This document shows positions 9,143 to 20,139 of a stretch of 21,907 nucleotides of DNA, one piece after another. Position 1 is the first letter of the stretch, and every line of letters starts with the position of its first letter. The translations under genes were made by a program, and so were the position numbers. The DNA is from Hymenopellis radicata (lineage: Eukaryota > Basidiomycota > Agaricomycetes > Agaricales > Physalacriaceae), in the NCBI GenBank assembly GCA_015501595.1, contig JADNRX010000806.1:1-21907 (forward strand), given 5' to 3'. Under the pieces are notes generated by a model, which made no database searches, had not been told where the DNA came from, and saw only the letters and a list, made by a program, of their open reading frames with translations.

Positions 9143-9490
9143 CCTCGACGCCCTCTCCACATAAGCGGCACAGACGCCAATCTCGCGGCAAAGGGTCTTG
9201 TTGTCCTTCCGGTTGGCAGCTTCCACCGCCAACACATGAGACCCCGTAACAAGACGCGTCAGAGCTATCCAGGTATTCGAAGCAGCAAATAGTCCCGGAA
9301 GATCCGTCTCGTAAGCCCACCGACCTTGTCTCCGATTCATCAAGAGAGGCAGGCGCTGCTCCTCTAGCTCCACCTTGAGTCGATCCTTCCGCACCTGTAA
9401 TATTGAGGTGCGTAGGGTGTCAACACCTTGAACAGTAGATAGTGTCGATAATCAGTCATCAGGAAGTCGGGCAGAGTGACGGCAGTCGAT
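9143..9490 (-). pseudogene. Unidentified minus-strand gene fragment, unit 1
   Basis: Main exon 9143-9394 runs from a TTACAG acceptor to a GTGAGT donor (9142-9141) and encodes a protein-like sequence including RRQGRWAYETDLPGLFAA and NTWIALTRLVTGSHVLAVEA. A preceding exon ending LMTDYRHYLLFK joins in frame across a 32-bp intron (9395-9426), unusually short. Unit 2 has one extra alanine codon and E in place of K (a CpG transition at 9199). A 1-bp indel further upstream near 9513 breaks the frame in one unit. The coding-like codon pattern and frame-preserving indel suggest a former real exon. I do not recognise the family; no start or certain stop can be given. Confidence 0.4.
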
Positions 9491-9970
9491 AAACATACTG
9501 GCCCCGAGTGCAACCGTGTGACGTACAGAGCTCAGACGCGTACCAAGTACGCAAAGCGCGCTCCGACGCGTCGTGTATCAAATTTGATGGAGTGTGACGC
9601 TTATCGAGGCTTATCGTAAGTATTCAAAAAGGACCGCGACAAGTAGTGGTAAGTCGGAGTTCAGTACTGACCCTTTGCACTGCACGGTGTACTTGTACTC
9701 AGAACCAGTTCAAACATGATAATGTTTCCAAAAGGCCTTGCTTTCATTGAAAGGTAGTCTACTCGGGAAGGACACCAAGTGCGAGCATGGCGGAATTGTC
9801 CAATGTCCCGAGATTGTCAAGTCCTATTCATCGTGAACGATGAACAACTGAAGATGAATGAAGTAGGGGTATGGAACGAGTAGGAAAAAAGGGCTGGAGG
9901 ATGGGCTGGAGGAGAAAGTGTGACTGTACGCGTCTAATCGCTATGACACAAAGTCCCATGGCCCAAACGT
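9491..9970. other. No recognised gene, unit 1
   Basis: Several 1-bp indels against unit 2 fall here (near 9513, 9631 and 9687), as expected for non-coding sequence. It would contain the 3' region of the perilipin-like pseudogene. No other feature seen. Confidence 0.4.
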
Positions 9971-10963
9971 TCATTGCGCGTGTCCGTTGACGCCATTCAG
10001 CATTGGTGCAGGCTGAGCGGAGGCAGCAGCCGCGCATCCGCGAGCAAGCAGATCCGAAGCGCTCGTCCTGCGGCTCTCGAGCATAGGTCACGCTAACATC
10101 GTGTGTCATCTTTCCAACCTTCTTGGTCAACACGATGGTACGGAGATGGTTGATAGTGGTGCCGAGCTTCTGAGACACGTCGGTGTACATTTCCTGAGCG
10201 CCTGGAGGGAAACGGCTCTGGAGGTGTGTCGTAGAGTTGTGAAAGGTGGCGGTCGCAGAGGTCTGGATGGAGGAGGCCATGGCGGCTGTCGACGATTGGG
10301 TTCAGCGAGCAGGGTCTGTGGGACACGGGCTTTGGCGGAAGTGAGGGAGGTTGATGCGAGAAAGCTCATGTTTTGTGAAGTCTCGATGGCCTTTTTACTG
10401 CTGATAAGAGATCCGGTGATAGAGCGAGAAAAATCACACATACATGAGAGAGGAATGTTCTTGGAACTGTTGACTTGTTCGGCAGAGTAGCCGTAGACCG
10501 ACCGGGAGAGAGCGAGCGCACGTTGGTACTGGTACTGAGTGCTTTGGGGAGAGGAGGGACGAGAATCAGGGTTGATTTTGGTGTAAGCCCGTAGTTCATG
10601 AGAGGAGCGAATTGCTGGAATCAGATACGTTAGGATTATAGGCGGAATTCGAAGTGAATTTACTCTGCTTGCCTGGTCGATGCCTTGGGCGTCATGGAAA
10701 GCTGGCTGCCTGACCTTCTCGTCAATCACCTTGTATGCACTTGCCCGCCTTTCGCGGACAAACGAGGCAACCTCTTCTGGCTTGGTGGTGAAGGCGCGGG
10801 GGTACTTGGACTCGACGACGTCGACCGCCTTGTTCGCGTAGCCATCGGCGCGTACAATGAGAGGGGCGAAGCGGAGTTGGATGGGCTCAGCATACTTGTA
10901 GGCCGACGTTGAGAAGCCCTTTGCTGTCGAGTAGGGCGATCGAGTTGAGAGAGCGTGGTAAAC
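9971..10963 (-). pseudogene. Perilipin-like lipid-droplet protein pseudogene, unit 1
   Basis: The minus strand resembles the basidiomycete perilipin-like lipid-droplet-associated proteins, which coat lipid droplets. In order it encodes SPYSTAKGFSTSAYKYAEPI, APLIVRADGYANKAVDVVES, DEKVRQPAFHDAQGIDQ, then after an intron FAPLMNY, INPDSRPSSPQSTQYQYQRA, SFLASTSLTSAKARV, ASSIQTSATATFHNSTTHLQ and a C-terminus ending MLNGVNGHAQ before TGA (9973-9971). Intron 1 (10615-10672) has a GC donor with a normal AG acceptor; intron 2 is 10398-10443. At least three frame changes are needed: after FAPLMNY, between SAKARV and ASSIQT, and before LESRRTSASDLLARG. No convincing start codon is found upstream of VYHALSTRSPYS. 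Family assignment rests on remembered motif pattern and is moderately sure; pseudogene status is clear. Confidence 0.65.
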
Positions 10964-11554
10964 TCTTCTCGCGTGGGACTCCTGTTTGCTTTTCTCCGCT
11001 CACTCGGTGCGTCTTGTTCCTTTGACGCGTTCGTCGCCGTCTCCTTCTCGCAGGAGCACTCTCTCTCTCTTATCTCGCTCTGGTGCCTCCCGCCGTCTCT
11101 TGCTTAGAGTATCCCTTTGGACTACGCTCCCGATGAGCCCGACGCCATCTCCGTCGACATCACCTCTGCCGCGGACGACACGCCCTCATCCCCGCCACTA
11201 CCCGCAACAAGGGCATCTCTGACTCCATGGACCTCAGTGTCATCGACGACGACCCGGCTCCAGTCCTACCACCTCGGCTGCCTGCTATCTCTTGCTTGGA
11301 TGGATCATCCCTTCAACCAGCACTCTCACCATGAGCTCAATGTCAGTCTCCGTCGACACATCACTTATGCCGCCGACGACACCCCTTTCCTTCGTCCCCT
11401 ACTTGGCCTACCCCGACCCCGATGCCCAGAGCCACCCACCGCCGCCGACGCCATTATTAAATAATTCAACTCCGCGCCGTCCTCCACCCCAACTTTTCCG
11501 ACCCTCCACGGAACGGACTACAACTCATATTTACTTGTACTACTCTACACTACT
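10964..11554 (+). other. Pro/Ser/Asp-rich low-complexity stretch at unit end, unit 1
   Basis: Pyrimidine-rich on the plus strand. An open frame (11117-11464) encodes ISVDITSAADDTPSSPPLP. A second frame encodes a related phrase, SVSVDTSLMPPTTPLSFVP, so a short degenerate internal repeat is present. It may be a disordered segment of a truncated gene; the unit ends within it. No domain recognised. Confidence 0.4.
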
Positions 11555-11559
11555 CTAGA
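11544..11559. repeat. Unit 1/unit 2 junction
   Basis: The unit end TCTACACTACT (11544-11554) is fused directly to the unit start CTAGAC (11555). Compared with the outer edges, the outer halves of both terminal inverted repeats are absent here. Shared TACT at the left breakpoint and the unit end gives the microhomology. Confidence 0.9.
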
Positions 11560-11566
11560 CTTCCTG

Positions 11567-12934
11567 TCAACACTTTGTTAGTACTGGTACCGCGTAGTTT
11601 ACCCAAATGTGCATACCGTTGAAAATACACAAGTTTTCCCATTTTGATTCTGTAAAGCCATCGTTAGTGCCGAAATGACACTTTAGATAGTACTGACCAT
11701 TATCGTTACATAGCCTTTTCCTTGTGTACACTGCTAACCAACTCGTTAGCACCGACGGCGATGAACAGAATGAAATCACTTACTTACCAGTTGTCTTCGA
11801 GTGGGCAAAATTCAACCTGCGGTACGTCGTCAATTTTCAAATTACTTCTCAATGGTAGACTCACCATACGGTTCCATTCATGCAGCGAGGACTGACCGTC
11901 TCGTGAGATTTCACCAATCAAGAGACGACAAGATCTACCATAGGAACACTCTTCGAGACGCCAAGGATACCTAATCGCAAACTCGTCACAACAAATCCGG
12001 GCAGATGAGAACAAGACTAACCGGAACAATCCTCTCAATGTGTCGAGAGCAACCAGAACCTGCCAAGGGATTTGTTAGTTCTCGAGGAAAGAGAACCAAG
12101 AAAAGTACTTGCTCGATGCTGTCTGCAAGTAGGACAAGTCAGTAAGAGAACCGTGGTGCAAAGACAAGTACACACGTCAGCGAAAGCAATGACAGTTGGA
12201 AATCAACGTCCAAGACCTGACAGGTTAGTCAAACATGACATGTCGAGACAAAGCGTGAGCCTACCGAGGGCAACGTCGAACAAGATCGACAAAGACAAGG
12301 TCCAAGATGACAGCGTACTCGTCTCTGAAAGCAAACGAGGGTCGAGGACACTCGGACTATCAAGTCGGCCAAGTAAGTGTTCATATGATGGCGATGAACA
12401 CAAGCTTACCATGACAGTGTCTACGACAAGCAGACAGTGGTGAACGAACATGATGTTCAAGTTGCAGGAGGTCGGGTCGTCGATAGTAGAGTTGAGGACA
12501 AGACTGTCCCGACGATGAGTTCAGAGTTGAGAAGACGATGACAAGGACGGACTTACCAGTGATGGCCTTCGACACTGGCAAGGATGAAGATAGGCGCGTT
12601 GACATCGGCGATGTTGGAGATGACGACGACGACGAGCTCGAAGACGACGGCGCCGTCGTTGACCAAAGCAAAGGAAGACTATCAAGTCAAATAAGAAAGT
12701 GTTCGAACAATGGCGAAAGGCATAAACATACCGTTCGGGCACCAACGATGAAGGCAAAGATGAGGTTCGAGACGATGTTGAAGCCGAGATCCACGACCAA
12801 GGACACGAGAACAAGAAGACTGACTGAGGGTAAGCGGGTCAACGATGAAGAGGATATCTTCAAGTTGAAGGCGGGTTGGACTGCGAACAAGGTTTGCAAT
12901 CAACAGACAATTTGAACCAAGAAAACCAACGTAC
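11567..12934 (-). pseudogene. Decayed multi-exon gene with hydrophobic exons, unit 2
   Basis: Unit 2 counterpart of 81-1448 at an offset of 11,486, with the same introns (for example 12357-12409, 12504-12556 and 12679-12731) and no difference noticed between the copies. Product not recognised. Confidence 0.4.
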
Positions 12935-13619
12935 CGTGACCTCGCGTATCCCGTCAGTCATCCGCCGTGGGCGCGCCAGCCAATGCGCCAAGTCCAACAC
13001 ACGGCTGTCAACGGCGGTCGTGGTCGAGGTCCAACTGCATCGAGTCAAGTCGGAATCCAGACGGGCATCAAAGCGCCGTCAATGACATCGAGGGGAGCGC
13101 ACTAAAAACAGTAAGTACAATGTTGAACATGATGGTCAGAAGCAACTGACCGCGGCGGACATGACGAGCTTGTAACATTGACGAGACGTCGGTGAGGGAG
13201 CGACGGCGATGAGGAGAGGCCCGCCGTCAAGGTCATCGTGGTCGTAGTGGGAGAAATCTCTGAGGTCAAAGTGGGGGAAGGGAAGGAAGAACTGGGGGAT
13301 CCCACGTCCGTCTGGAATTATATCCCAAGTTGTTCGCATGTTAAGTTTGTTTACTTGATGCTCAGCGGTCATAGGGTGGGATTGCGCATCTCGTTGAAGA
13401 CTTCTGGCCTTCGAGGCAGGCGATATCAGTGCTGGGGACGTGGGCGGAGATGTGGACACGCCGCCCAAGTCGTATTTCAGGTAAGCTGTCCGCCTCAAAT
13501 TCATTGTCTCCATTCAACGTAGTTTCAGTTTATTCGAGTCGGCACAGACTCACAGTACACATCGTGTATTTACGTTGTTTAGAATCGACTATTTCTATCT
13601 ATCTTTTGCTGCGCTTAAG
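12935..13619. other. No assignable gene, unit 2
   Basis: Copy of 1449-2133 with one substitution (13057 C, T in unit 1). Same ambiguous short open stretches on both strands. Confidence 0.4.
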
Positions 13620-13932
13620 GTGCGAAAATCTCGACCAACATGTCTCGCCGCCTCACCCGAACTCATCGAGCGCGTAAAGCGCACTGTTCTTGTGCCTCTG
13701 GCGGTAACCGAAGAAGTCAAGAAGTGAGTACATTGTCTAAATCAATGTTCAGGAACGAAGAAGACCAGAATAGAGAAAAGGTACGTACATCGAGTTCAAT
13801 ATTGTAACTAGAATCTGCGCTAATTTCTCCACACAGCGCACTACCGGCCCCGAAGCGAACGTGTTCTACCCCGTCGACGCTCCTCCCGCAAATCTCCCTC
13901 GCTGGAACCCGTCGTTCTCGCGAAGCGGATGA
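13620..13932 (+). pseudogene. Possible 3' exons of an unidentified gene, unit 2
   Basis: Identical copy of 2134-2446 with the same candidate exons and the same doubtful 29-bp first intron. Family not recognised. Confidence 0.3.
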
Positions 13933-14073
13933 AAACTCGCCATTTTCAACATGTCCGCAAGAATAGTCTGCGGATCCACTTGGGTAAGTGCCGGCAAGCG
14001 CGACGACGACGTGGAGGAGGCCAGACGTCACAGGCCGACTCCTGGGCGATGACTGATAGAAGTATTTTCCTAA

Positions 14074-16461
14074 ATGGGATGTTGAACTTTGAGAATGCGA
14101 CTAGAACGGTGACGTACCATTCGTTCCTCGTCCGAAACTGTAATGTGGAGCTGAACCATGCACAGATCCAATCGCCATCAAGTTCCGAATCGGGCGAACA
14201 TTATGGTTCGAATTCGCGTGTGGCGTCATTCTTGGAATGCGTAGTTCTAGAGGAGATTGAGCAGGAAGCGATTAGAGGAAGGTACATTCACCTTCTTTCT
14301 CAAACTTCGCCATGGTGACGATGGGTTGCCAGCGGGTTTGACCTCGGGAGGTTGGAAGAATGGTGACGGTGACTGGGAGTTCGGATTTTGGCTGAGCGTT
14401 ATGGGCGGGATCGCGGGAGAGCGTCGATAGCGGCATCGAGCTCGACGTCTTGACGAAGCATCCGTTGTCCAGCTGGACATCTTTACGCCAATTTCCTAAC
14501 TGGGCTGTTCAACTTTCGAAGTGCAATTTAAAGGTAATGTACCTGTATGGGTCGAGGCCACGGAGTTGCGCTGAATTCCCTCAGATTCAAATCGGGATCA
14601 CGTCTAAATGGGATCGTTATCGATGGCAATGATTGTGGCGACTGAAATAGGTGAACCCGCCATACCAAGTCCTCCGCCCTCGTCGTTTCCGTCTGTTGTC
14701 CCGGAATTTGCGATACCGCGTACTCTTCACTTGGCGCCGTTGACGACTTTGGATCTAGGACAATTGAGTTGATACGACTTGCAATGAAAGGTGAAATGTA
14801 CCTTTCCGGGGGAAACCGCCGCTGGGTATTGGCTGGACGCGCCGAGGGAGCTGAACTCGATTCTGAGCGAATTGAGCGGGTACATGTCGTCGTCCGTGGC
14901 TGCTCGGATCGCCGCTCCCAATGGAGGAAGATTTCCTGAAGCAAAAGATCAACTTTTGAACATGACGAACACGGTAACGTGCTTTACTTCTAATTCTCGA
15001 AGACAACCCGCGGACTTAGTGCCGAGAGTAATAGATCCACATCGCCATCAATGTCCAAATGGGGTGTTGAAGTCGTTGGACTTTGTTTTCGGAAGAAGTG
15101 TGGCGTCGGATTTCCAATGGGTTGGAATGGGATCTGGAGCAACTTCAGTAGTGGATCCTAGCAAGAAATGGACTTCTTACCGTGATTCACATAGCCTCGT
15201 TCGCTTGATGGCAAAGCGAGACAGAATTTGGAGTGGGCGAGAGGCAAGCGACAACGATGTTGAAGACAAGACCGCCGCGAGTATCGGCCCGAGGAACACG
15301 ACGAGATGGTGTTAAGCACTTGGATAACCCGTTATTGAGGTCGTCAGAGTCGTCTTGAGGATTATTTCCTTGTTTGGATGTTGAACTTTCGAAGCAGTGT
15401 AATTTCACGGTAACGTACCTTTCCTAATTCTCTGGAACCGAACACGAGTGATTAACAGTCAATTCCAACAGATCCAGATCATCATCAAGGCCGAATGAAG
15501 CCGTCGTTGATTACTCATTACGCGGCGCTGGGTATTTCCTGTCGTCCTGGTCTAAATTCAGCCGTGCTCTCACCCTCAGTAGACCGATGAATCGATAGGA
15601 CCTACCGAGACTCCTAGCATCAATGTCGCTATGCTCCTTCTCTGAGCCTACTGAGGTCGGTCCTGGAACAGTTGAGCGGGTACGACATGTTGATTAAAGG
15701 TAAAAGTCACCGTTTCACCTGCCTCGGAACTAACCTCAGATTATCATCAAAGATGACGGCCAATTTCACTGCCAATTTTGCCCCGCGGCGAGCGAAATCT
15801 CGCTTCCCAAAGCTGAAGGCTTCTGTTTCTGTTTCATGCTGGCTTGAAGGTAGAGGGCGCCGTATGAAGTCTGTCTCGAGTGAACTGACATAGAGCTTGT
15901 TGGTTGGAGACACGCGGAGACGTCAAGACGTACCAACCTCAAGCGAACCGAACTCACACCGCCTGTCTCTCGATACCCCGTTGTCGCGTACTCTGGCGTC
16001 AGTCGATGTGTCGGGCGATACCAAATCCAATTCTAAAGGAATTGAGCGGGTACCGCAGTGGAAAGGAAAGGTAAAGCCCACCGTTTCCAAGGCGAAAACT
16101 AACTAATGCGAAAACCGTCAGATTTACAGCGGAAATAGAGACAAATTCACCATACATTTTTGCCCCGCAGCGAGCAACATCTCGCTGGCCAAAGGTGAAG
16201 GATCCGTTTCCATTTGACTGGGACGTGGTAGCGTGATGGTGAGGATCGATTCTGAGTCTTCGAACGATCTGACTTGGGAATCTGTTAGCCGGATACACGC
16301 GGAGGTGTGACGATGTACGAACCTCAAGCCCGCGCCACTCGTCTCGCAGAACCTCATCGCCAAACACCTCGCCGTCATCGTCTCCAAGGTCAGACTGGGG
16401 CAACGGGATTCCAAATTCGGTTCTGGATGACCTGAGATGGCGTACTAGTATTGAAATGGAG
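14074..16461 (+). repeat. Array of degenerate exon-intron units, unit 2
   Basis: Copy of 2588-4975 with two substitutions (14838 and 14844). Both are CpG in unit 2 and TpG or CpA in unit 1. Introns correspond at an offset of 11,486. Confidence 0.5.
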
Positions 16462-16550
16462 TAGAGAACCCACCTCCCTCGAATCAGTGCAACGTCCTCG
16501 AGCTCGTCGTCCTGGATGATATTGACGGTAGTGATGTGAGTGTAGTAAGG

Positions 16551-16558
16551 GGAGTGCT
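16551..16558. other. Empty hAT insertion site in unit 2
   Basis: A single GGAGTGCT joins the sequence that in unit 1 flanks the element on either side, with no footprint. This defines the element ends and its 8-bp target duplication to the base. Confidence 0.95.
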
Positions 16559-17577
16559 AAGCCGATCTCGTCGAAACTTAAGCTTTGAATGGAGGGACCT
16601 GAGTATGTGTATTCCCTCAACTTGTCTCGCATTTTGTTGAGGTTCCGCTCATGTTTTTGAGATGATTTTACATTCGTTCAGTTCACATTGTTGAGGGGAT
16701 TTCAACCGTGCATAAGGGAATGACACCGCTGAGATTCTCAGAACATGCATAGAATAATTCGGCTCAAGAGTGAACATGTGTTGCCAGGGCCATTTATCGT
16801 GCCACACTTTCTCGCCGCGGTCGTCGGATGACCAGGACTTGTGTTGTGAATCCTCAGTGTTGTATGTTGGAAAATGTGGACAAGTATATATCGTTCGAAG
16901 GCCACAGAGAAGGCCTTTCACGTCGTGGTGAGGGGACAGGAAACAGAGGATACTTGAAATCGCAGTTCGGGACAGCCAAAGTCTAACAAGCGCCTGTGTC
17001 GTCAGACCACCTGATCCAACTCTAAGCAATCAACAAACGAACCTACAGCACCGCCACCTCCAGGGAGTATAAAGAGGGCGCGGACGCCAGCCAAGTGCCC
17101 TCAGTTTCCCCCCAGGTTTCCTACTACGCCTCGTGTCCGGTGCCACGGTGACGACCGCCCTCGTGGACTGTGCGGCCTCCTGGCGGCCTGAGCGTGCTTA
17201 AATGAATGTCGCGACCCCATCTTCCGCACAGTTGGTACCGGCACCGATTTCTTTTTTTTTGTGCGCCACACTAATTATACGAGGTCACGCACTTTCGTAG
17301 TATGATCTGTGTACCCCGACTTCTTTGTTTTGATCCCTGATACCTTCGGGAGGGCAAACTATTGTCAAAATTTCGAAAAGTGAAGTTGGACTTGAGTGAT
17401 TTTTTGAAAAAAGACGCGGGTCGTTGCAAAGTTGACGCGTCTCGGCTGGCAGCGGCTGCAAATCCCTTTCCTTATTTAGTGCATTTCTGGTTCAGACTGA
17501 AAATATATGTTCCATTAACCTTTGCCTACCAAGCCATCAATGATCAAGTGTTCAGTGCCACAACAACACCTACCTAG
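16559..17577. other. No recognised gene; promoter-like stretch, unit 2
   Basis: Counterpart of 6394-7415. It differs from unit 1 by homopolymer indels (for example a 9-base T-run at 17252-17260 against 11 in unit 1), which break the short frames seen in unit 1 and argue against coding. Confidence 0.5.
17068..17073 (+). promoter_or_regulatory. TATA-like box, unit 2
   Basis: TATAAA in the same context as 6902-6907, upstream of the second truncated GMC copy. Weak evidence for activity. Confidence 0.35.
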
Positions 17578-18361
17578 TTCAACTTCTTCTCCGCCGGCGG
17601 CGCCAAACACTGGTCCTACATCTCCATGGCCGTAGCACACGTCCACCCTCTCTTCCGCGGCTCCATCGTAAGTCCCCTCAAAGACGCGCAGTGGTCTTGA
17701 CGTTCTCCAGCACATCAACTCCACGTCAATCAACGATCATCCCAAAATCGACCCCAACTTCCTCGACTCCGCGTGGGATCAGTGGTTTCTCGCAAAAGCC
17801 AGCGCATACGGCCGTAAGCTTCTCCAAACGCATGCCCTGCAGGAGGTGCTCGTCTCAGAGGAGACCTACCCTGGCGGTATGTTAACTTTCCCGTTGACAG
17901 ACCGGGCTGAATCAACTGTAACTGCTTCAGCGTCTGTCCAGACCGACGATCAGTGGATACGGTACGTCAAGGAGGGCGTTAACGCCGGTGTAAGCTTCTT
18001 CTCCCGTATTCAATATTGGCCGCTGGCGTCTCAATTACTCGCCGAACTTAGTACCACTCAATCGGCTCGGCGTCTATGATGCCCCAGGAGAAGAATGGCG
18101 TCGTTGACGCGTCTTTGAAGGTTTACGGGTGAGATTCATTCCGCACCACCCTGATGTACTGAATCCGACCATTCAGAACGAGAAACGTCCGCGTTGTAGA
18201 TCTCTCCGCGATGCCTTTGCATATCTCTGCTCATACCCAGGTACGTTGATTTGTCGCCGTTTTCTGTCTCCCGCCTCGCACTAACCGTCTTGGGACAGGC
18301 TGCTGTATATACCTTTGGCGAGATAGCTGCCGACTTGATCATCGCCGATTCACGAACATAA
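17578..18361 (+). pseudogene. GMC oxidoreductase, C-terminal fragment with five introns, unit 2
   Basis: Exact coding copy of 7416-8199 (172 residues plus TAA). Exons are 17578-17667, 17711-17876, 17931-17989, 18052-18128, 18177-18240 and 18299-18361. The only difference seen is in the last intron (18245 G, A in unit 1), again a CpG site. It too lacks the FAD-binding N-terminus, so it cannot make a functional enzyme alone. Confidence 0.85.
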
Positions 18362-19304
18362 CGCGTTCACGATCTTTCTGCTATTTTGGATGTATTTTCT
18401 TTCCGTATTTGAACTGTCCCCCCAAGACACGACGCTGCATTCAATTAATCGATCGGCGTCTTGCGGCCATTCAGACTCGGACTACTTGTTTGTACGCAGT
18501 CCCCATGGAAATACTGTGATTCGTGGGGCCCTTGATCTCGGCGAAGTGTTTGGCGCTATCATGACGCGATTGGTCCGCACAATGCTGGAAAGCGAAGCTG
18601 ATAGTGCGTTGATGTCTGTGAACATCGAAGTCTGTGTGGTTTCCATAAACATCATCTTGAAGGCTCGTCATGAGAATAAGAACAATGCACCTTCAAAATG
18701 CGCAGTTCGTACTTGGAAAGCCCTGCTTTTACGCAGTGTCAGGACTCAGGATTCTATTACTAGAATGCTGTCATGTCAGCATCGCGGGATACTGTTCTGA
18801 AGGCTCTGATCCTGTCAAGATCCTGTCCCGGCTTTCTAAAACACAAAAAGGAAAATTCCTGGCCCATGTGCCATCCCTGCACTTGACACTTTCTCCGGTG
18901 AACCTGCGCTTCTATCGCGGTATACAAGTAGTTGCAGAAACGACCAATCTACGCCACAATATGCCACGTGAGACCTTCCTCTGGTCAGCGAATTGACGTC
19001 TGAAATGGAGAGAATGGCGCGTTTTTCTGGACGTCGTTCTACTGGAATTGTGTATTGTCCGAATTGTAAGCGGATAGATAGATAGAGATATTTTATGTAC
19101 TTAACCTGCATCTAGCCCATAAAAAGAACACAGCAGGGTCCGTACTACAATAACTCGGTACCGAATGCTATCCCAACATTGTTAACACAGGTCAGCCCCC
19201 GTAAGGTACGCCCGGATTAAGTCTGGTGGGAGGATGGACCTACCATTAGACATCACTCAACATGCGGGAGCGCAGCTGGACTATCCAGCAAGACAGTAAC
19301 TCAC
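18362..19304. other. No recognised gene downstream of the GMC fragment, unit 2
   Basis: Copy of 8200-9142 with one CpG transition (19006 T) and 1-bp indels near 19025 and 19230. GATA microsatellite at 19072-19085. Confidence 0.45.
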
Positions 19305-19655
19305 CCTCGACGCCCTCTCCACATAAGCGGCACAGACGCCAATCTCGCGGCAAAGGGTCTCGTTGTCCTTCCGGTTGGCAGCTTCCACCGCCAACACATG
19401 AGACCCCGTAACAAGACGCGTCAGAGCTATCCAGGTATTCGAAGCAGCAGCAAATAGTCCCGGAAGATCCGTCTCGTAAGCCCACCGACCTTGTCTCCGA
19501 TTCATCAAGAGAGGCAGGCGCTGCTCCTCTAGCTCCACCTTGAGTCGATCCTTCCGCACCTGTAATATTGAGGTGCGTAGGGTGTCAACACCTTGAACAG
19601 TAGATAGTGTCGATAATCAGTCATCAGGAAGTCGGGCAGAGTGACGGCAGTCGAT
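19305..19655 (-). pseudogene. Unidentified minus-strand gene fragment, unit 2
   Basis: Counterpart of 9143-9490. Exon 19305-19559 has one more alanine codon (extra GCA near 19447) than unit 1 and E at the K/E site, probably ancestral because the unit 1 state is a CpG transition. An upstream exon ends LMTDYRHYLLFK. Family not recognised. Confidence 0.4.
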
Positions 19656-20139
19656 AAACATACTGGCCCCGAGTGCAAACCGTGTGACGTACAGAGCTCA
19701 GACGCGTACCAAGTACGCAAAGCGCGCTCCGACGCGTCGTGTATCAAATTTGATGGAGTGTGACGCTTATCGAGGCTTATCGTAAGTATTCAAAAAAGGA
19801 CCGCGACAAGTAGTGGTAAGTCGGAGTTCAGTACTGACCCTTTGCACTGCACGGTGTTACTTGTACTCAGAACCAGTTCAAACATGATAATGTTTCCAAA
19901 AGGCCTTGCTTTCATTGAAAGGTAGTCTACTCGGGAAGGACACCAAGTGCGAGCATGGCGGAATTGTCCAATGTCCCGAGATTGTCAAGTCCTATTCATC
20001 GTGAACGATGAACAACTGAAGATGAATGAAGTAGGGGTATGGAACGAGTAGGAAAAAAGGGCTGGAGGATGGGCTGGAGGAGAAAGTGTGACTGTACGGC
20101 GTCTAATCGCTATGACACAAAGTCCCATGGCCCAAACGT
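19656..20139. other. No recognised gene, unit 2
   Basis: Copy of 9491-9970 with single-base insertions relative to unit 1 near 19678, 19796, 19858 and 20099. No feature seen. Confidence 0.4.

Larger units (their letters stand above)
69..11554 (+). repeat. Tandem duplication, unit 1 (11,486 bp, includes the hAT insertion)
   Basis: Unit 1 is collinear with 11555-21721 in direct orientation. The offset is exactly 11,486 from the start to the hAT site, showing no net indel over about 5 kb. It then drops by 1,321 bp at the insertion and drifts by a few bases through small indels. At the left breakpoint the flank ends in TACT (65-68), the same four bases that end the unit (11551-11554), so the duplication has 4 bp of junction microhomology. 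Without the hAT insertion the unit is 10,165 bp. It carries only gene fragments or decayed genes. Confidence 0.97.

Noticed and set aside
10127..10729. A 200-codon minus-strand open frame as an intact gene
   Set aside because: It reads through both perilipin-like introns and contains only some in-frame pieces; the family signal jumps between frames, so it is a pseudogene.
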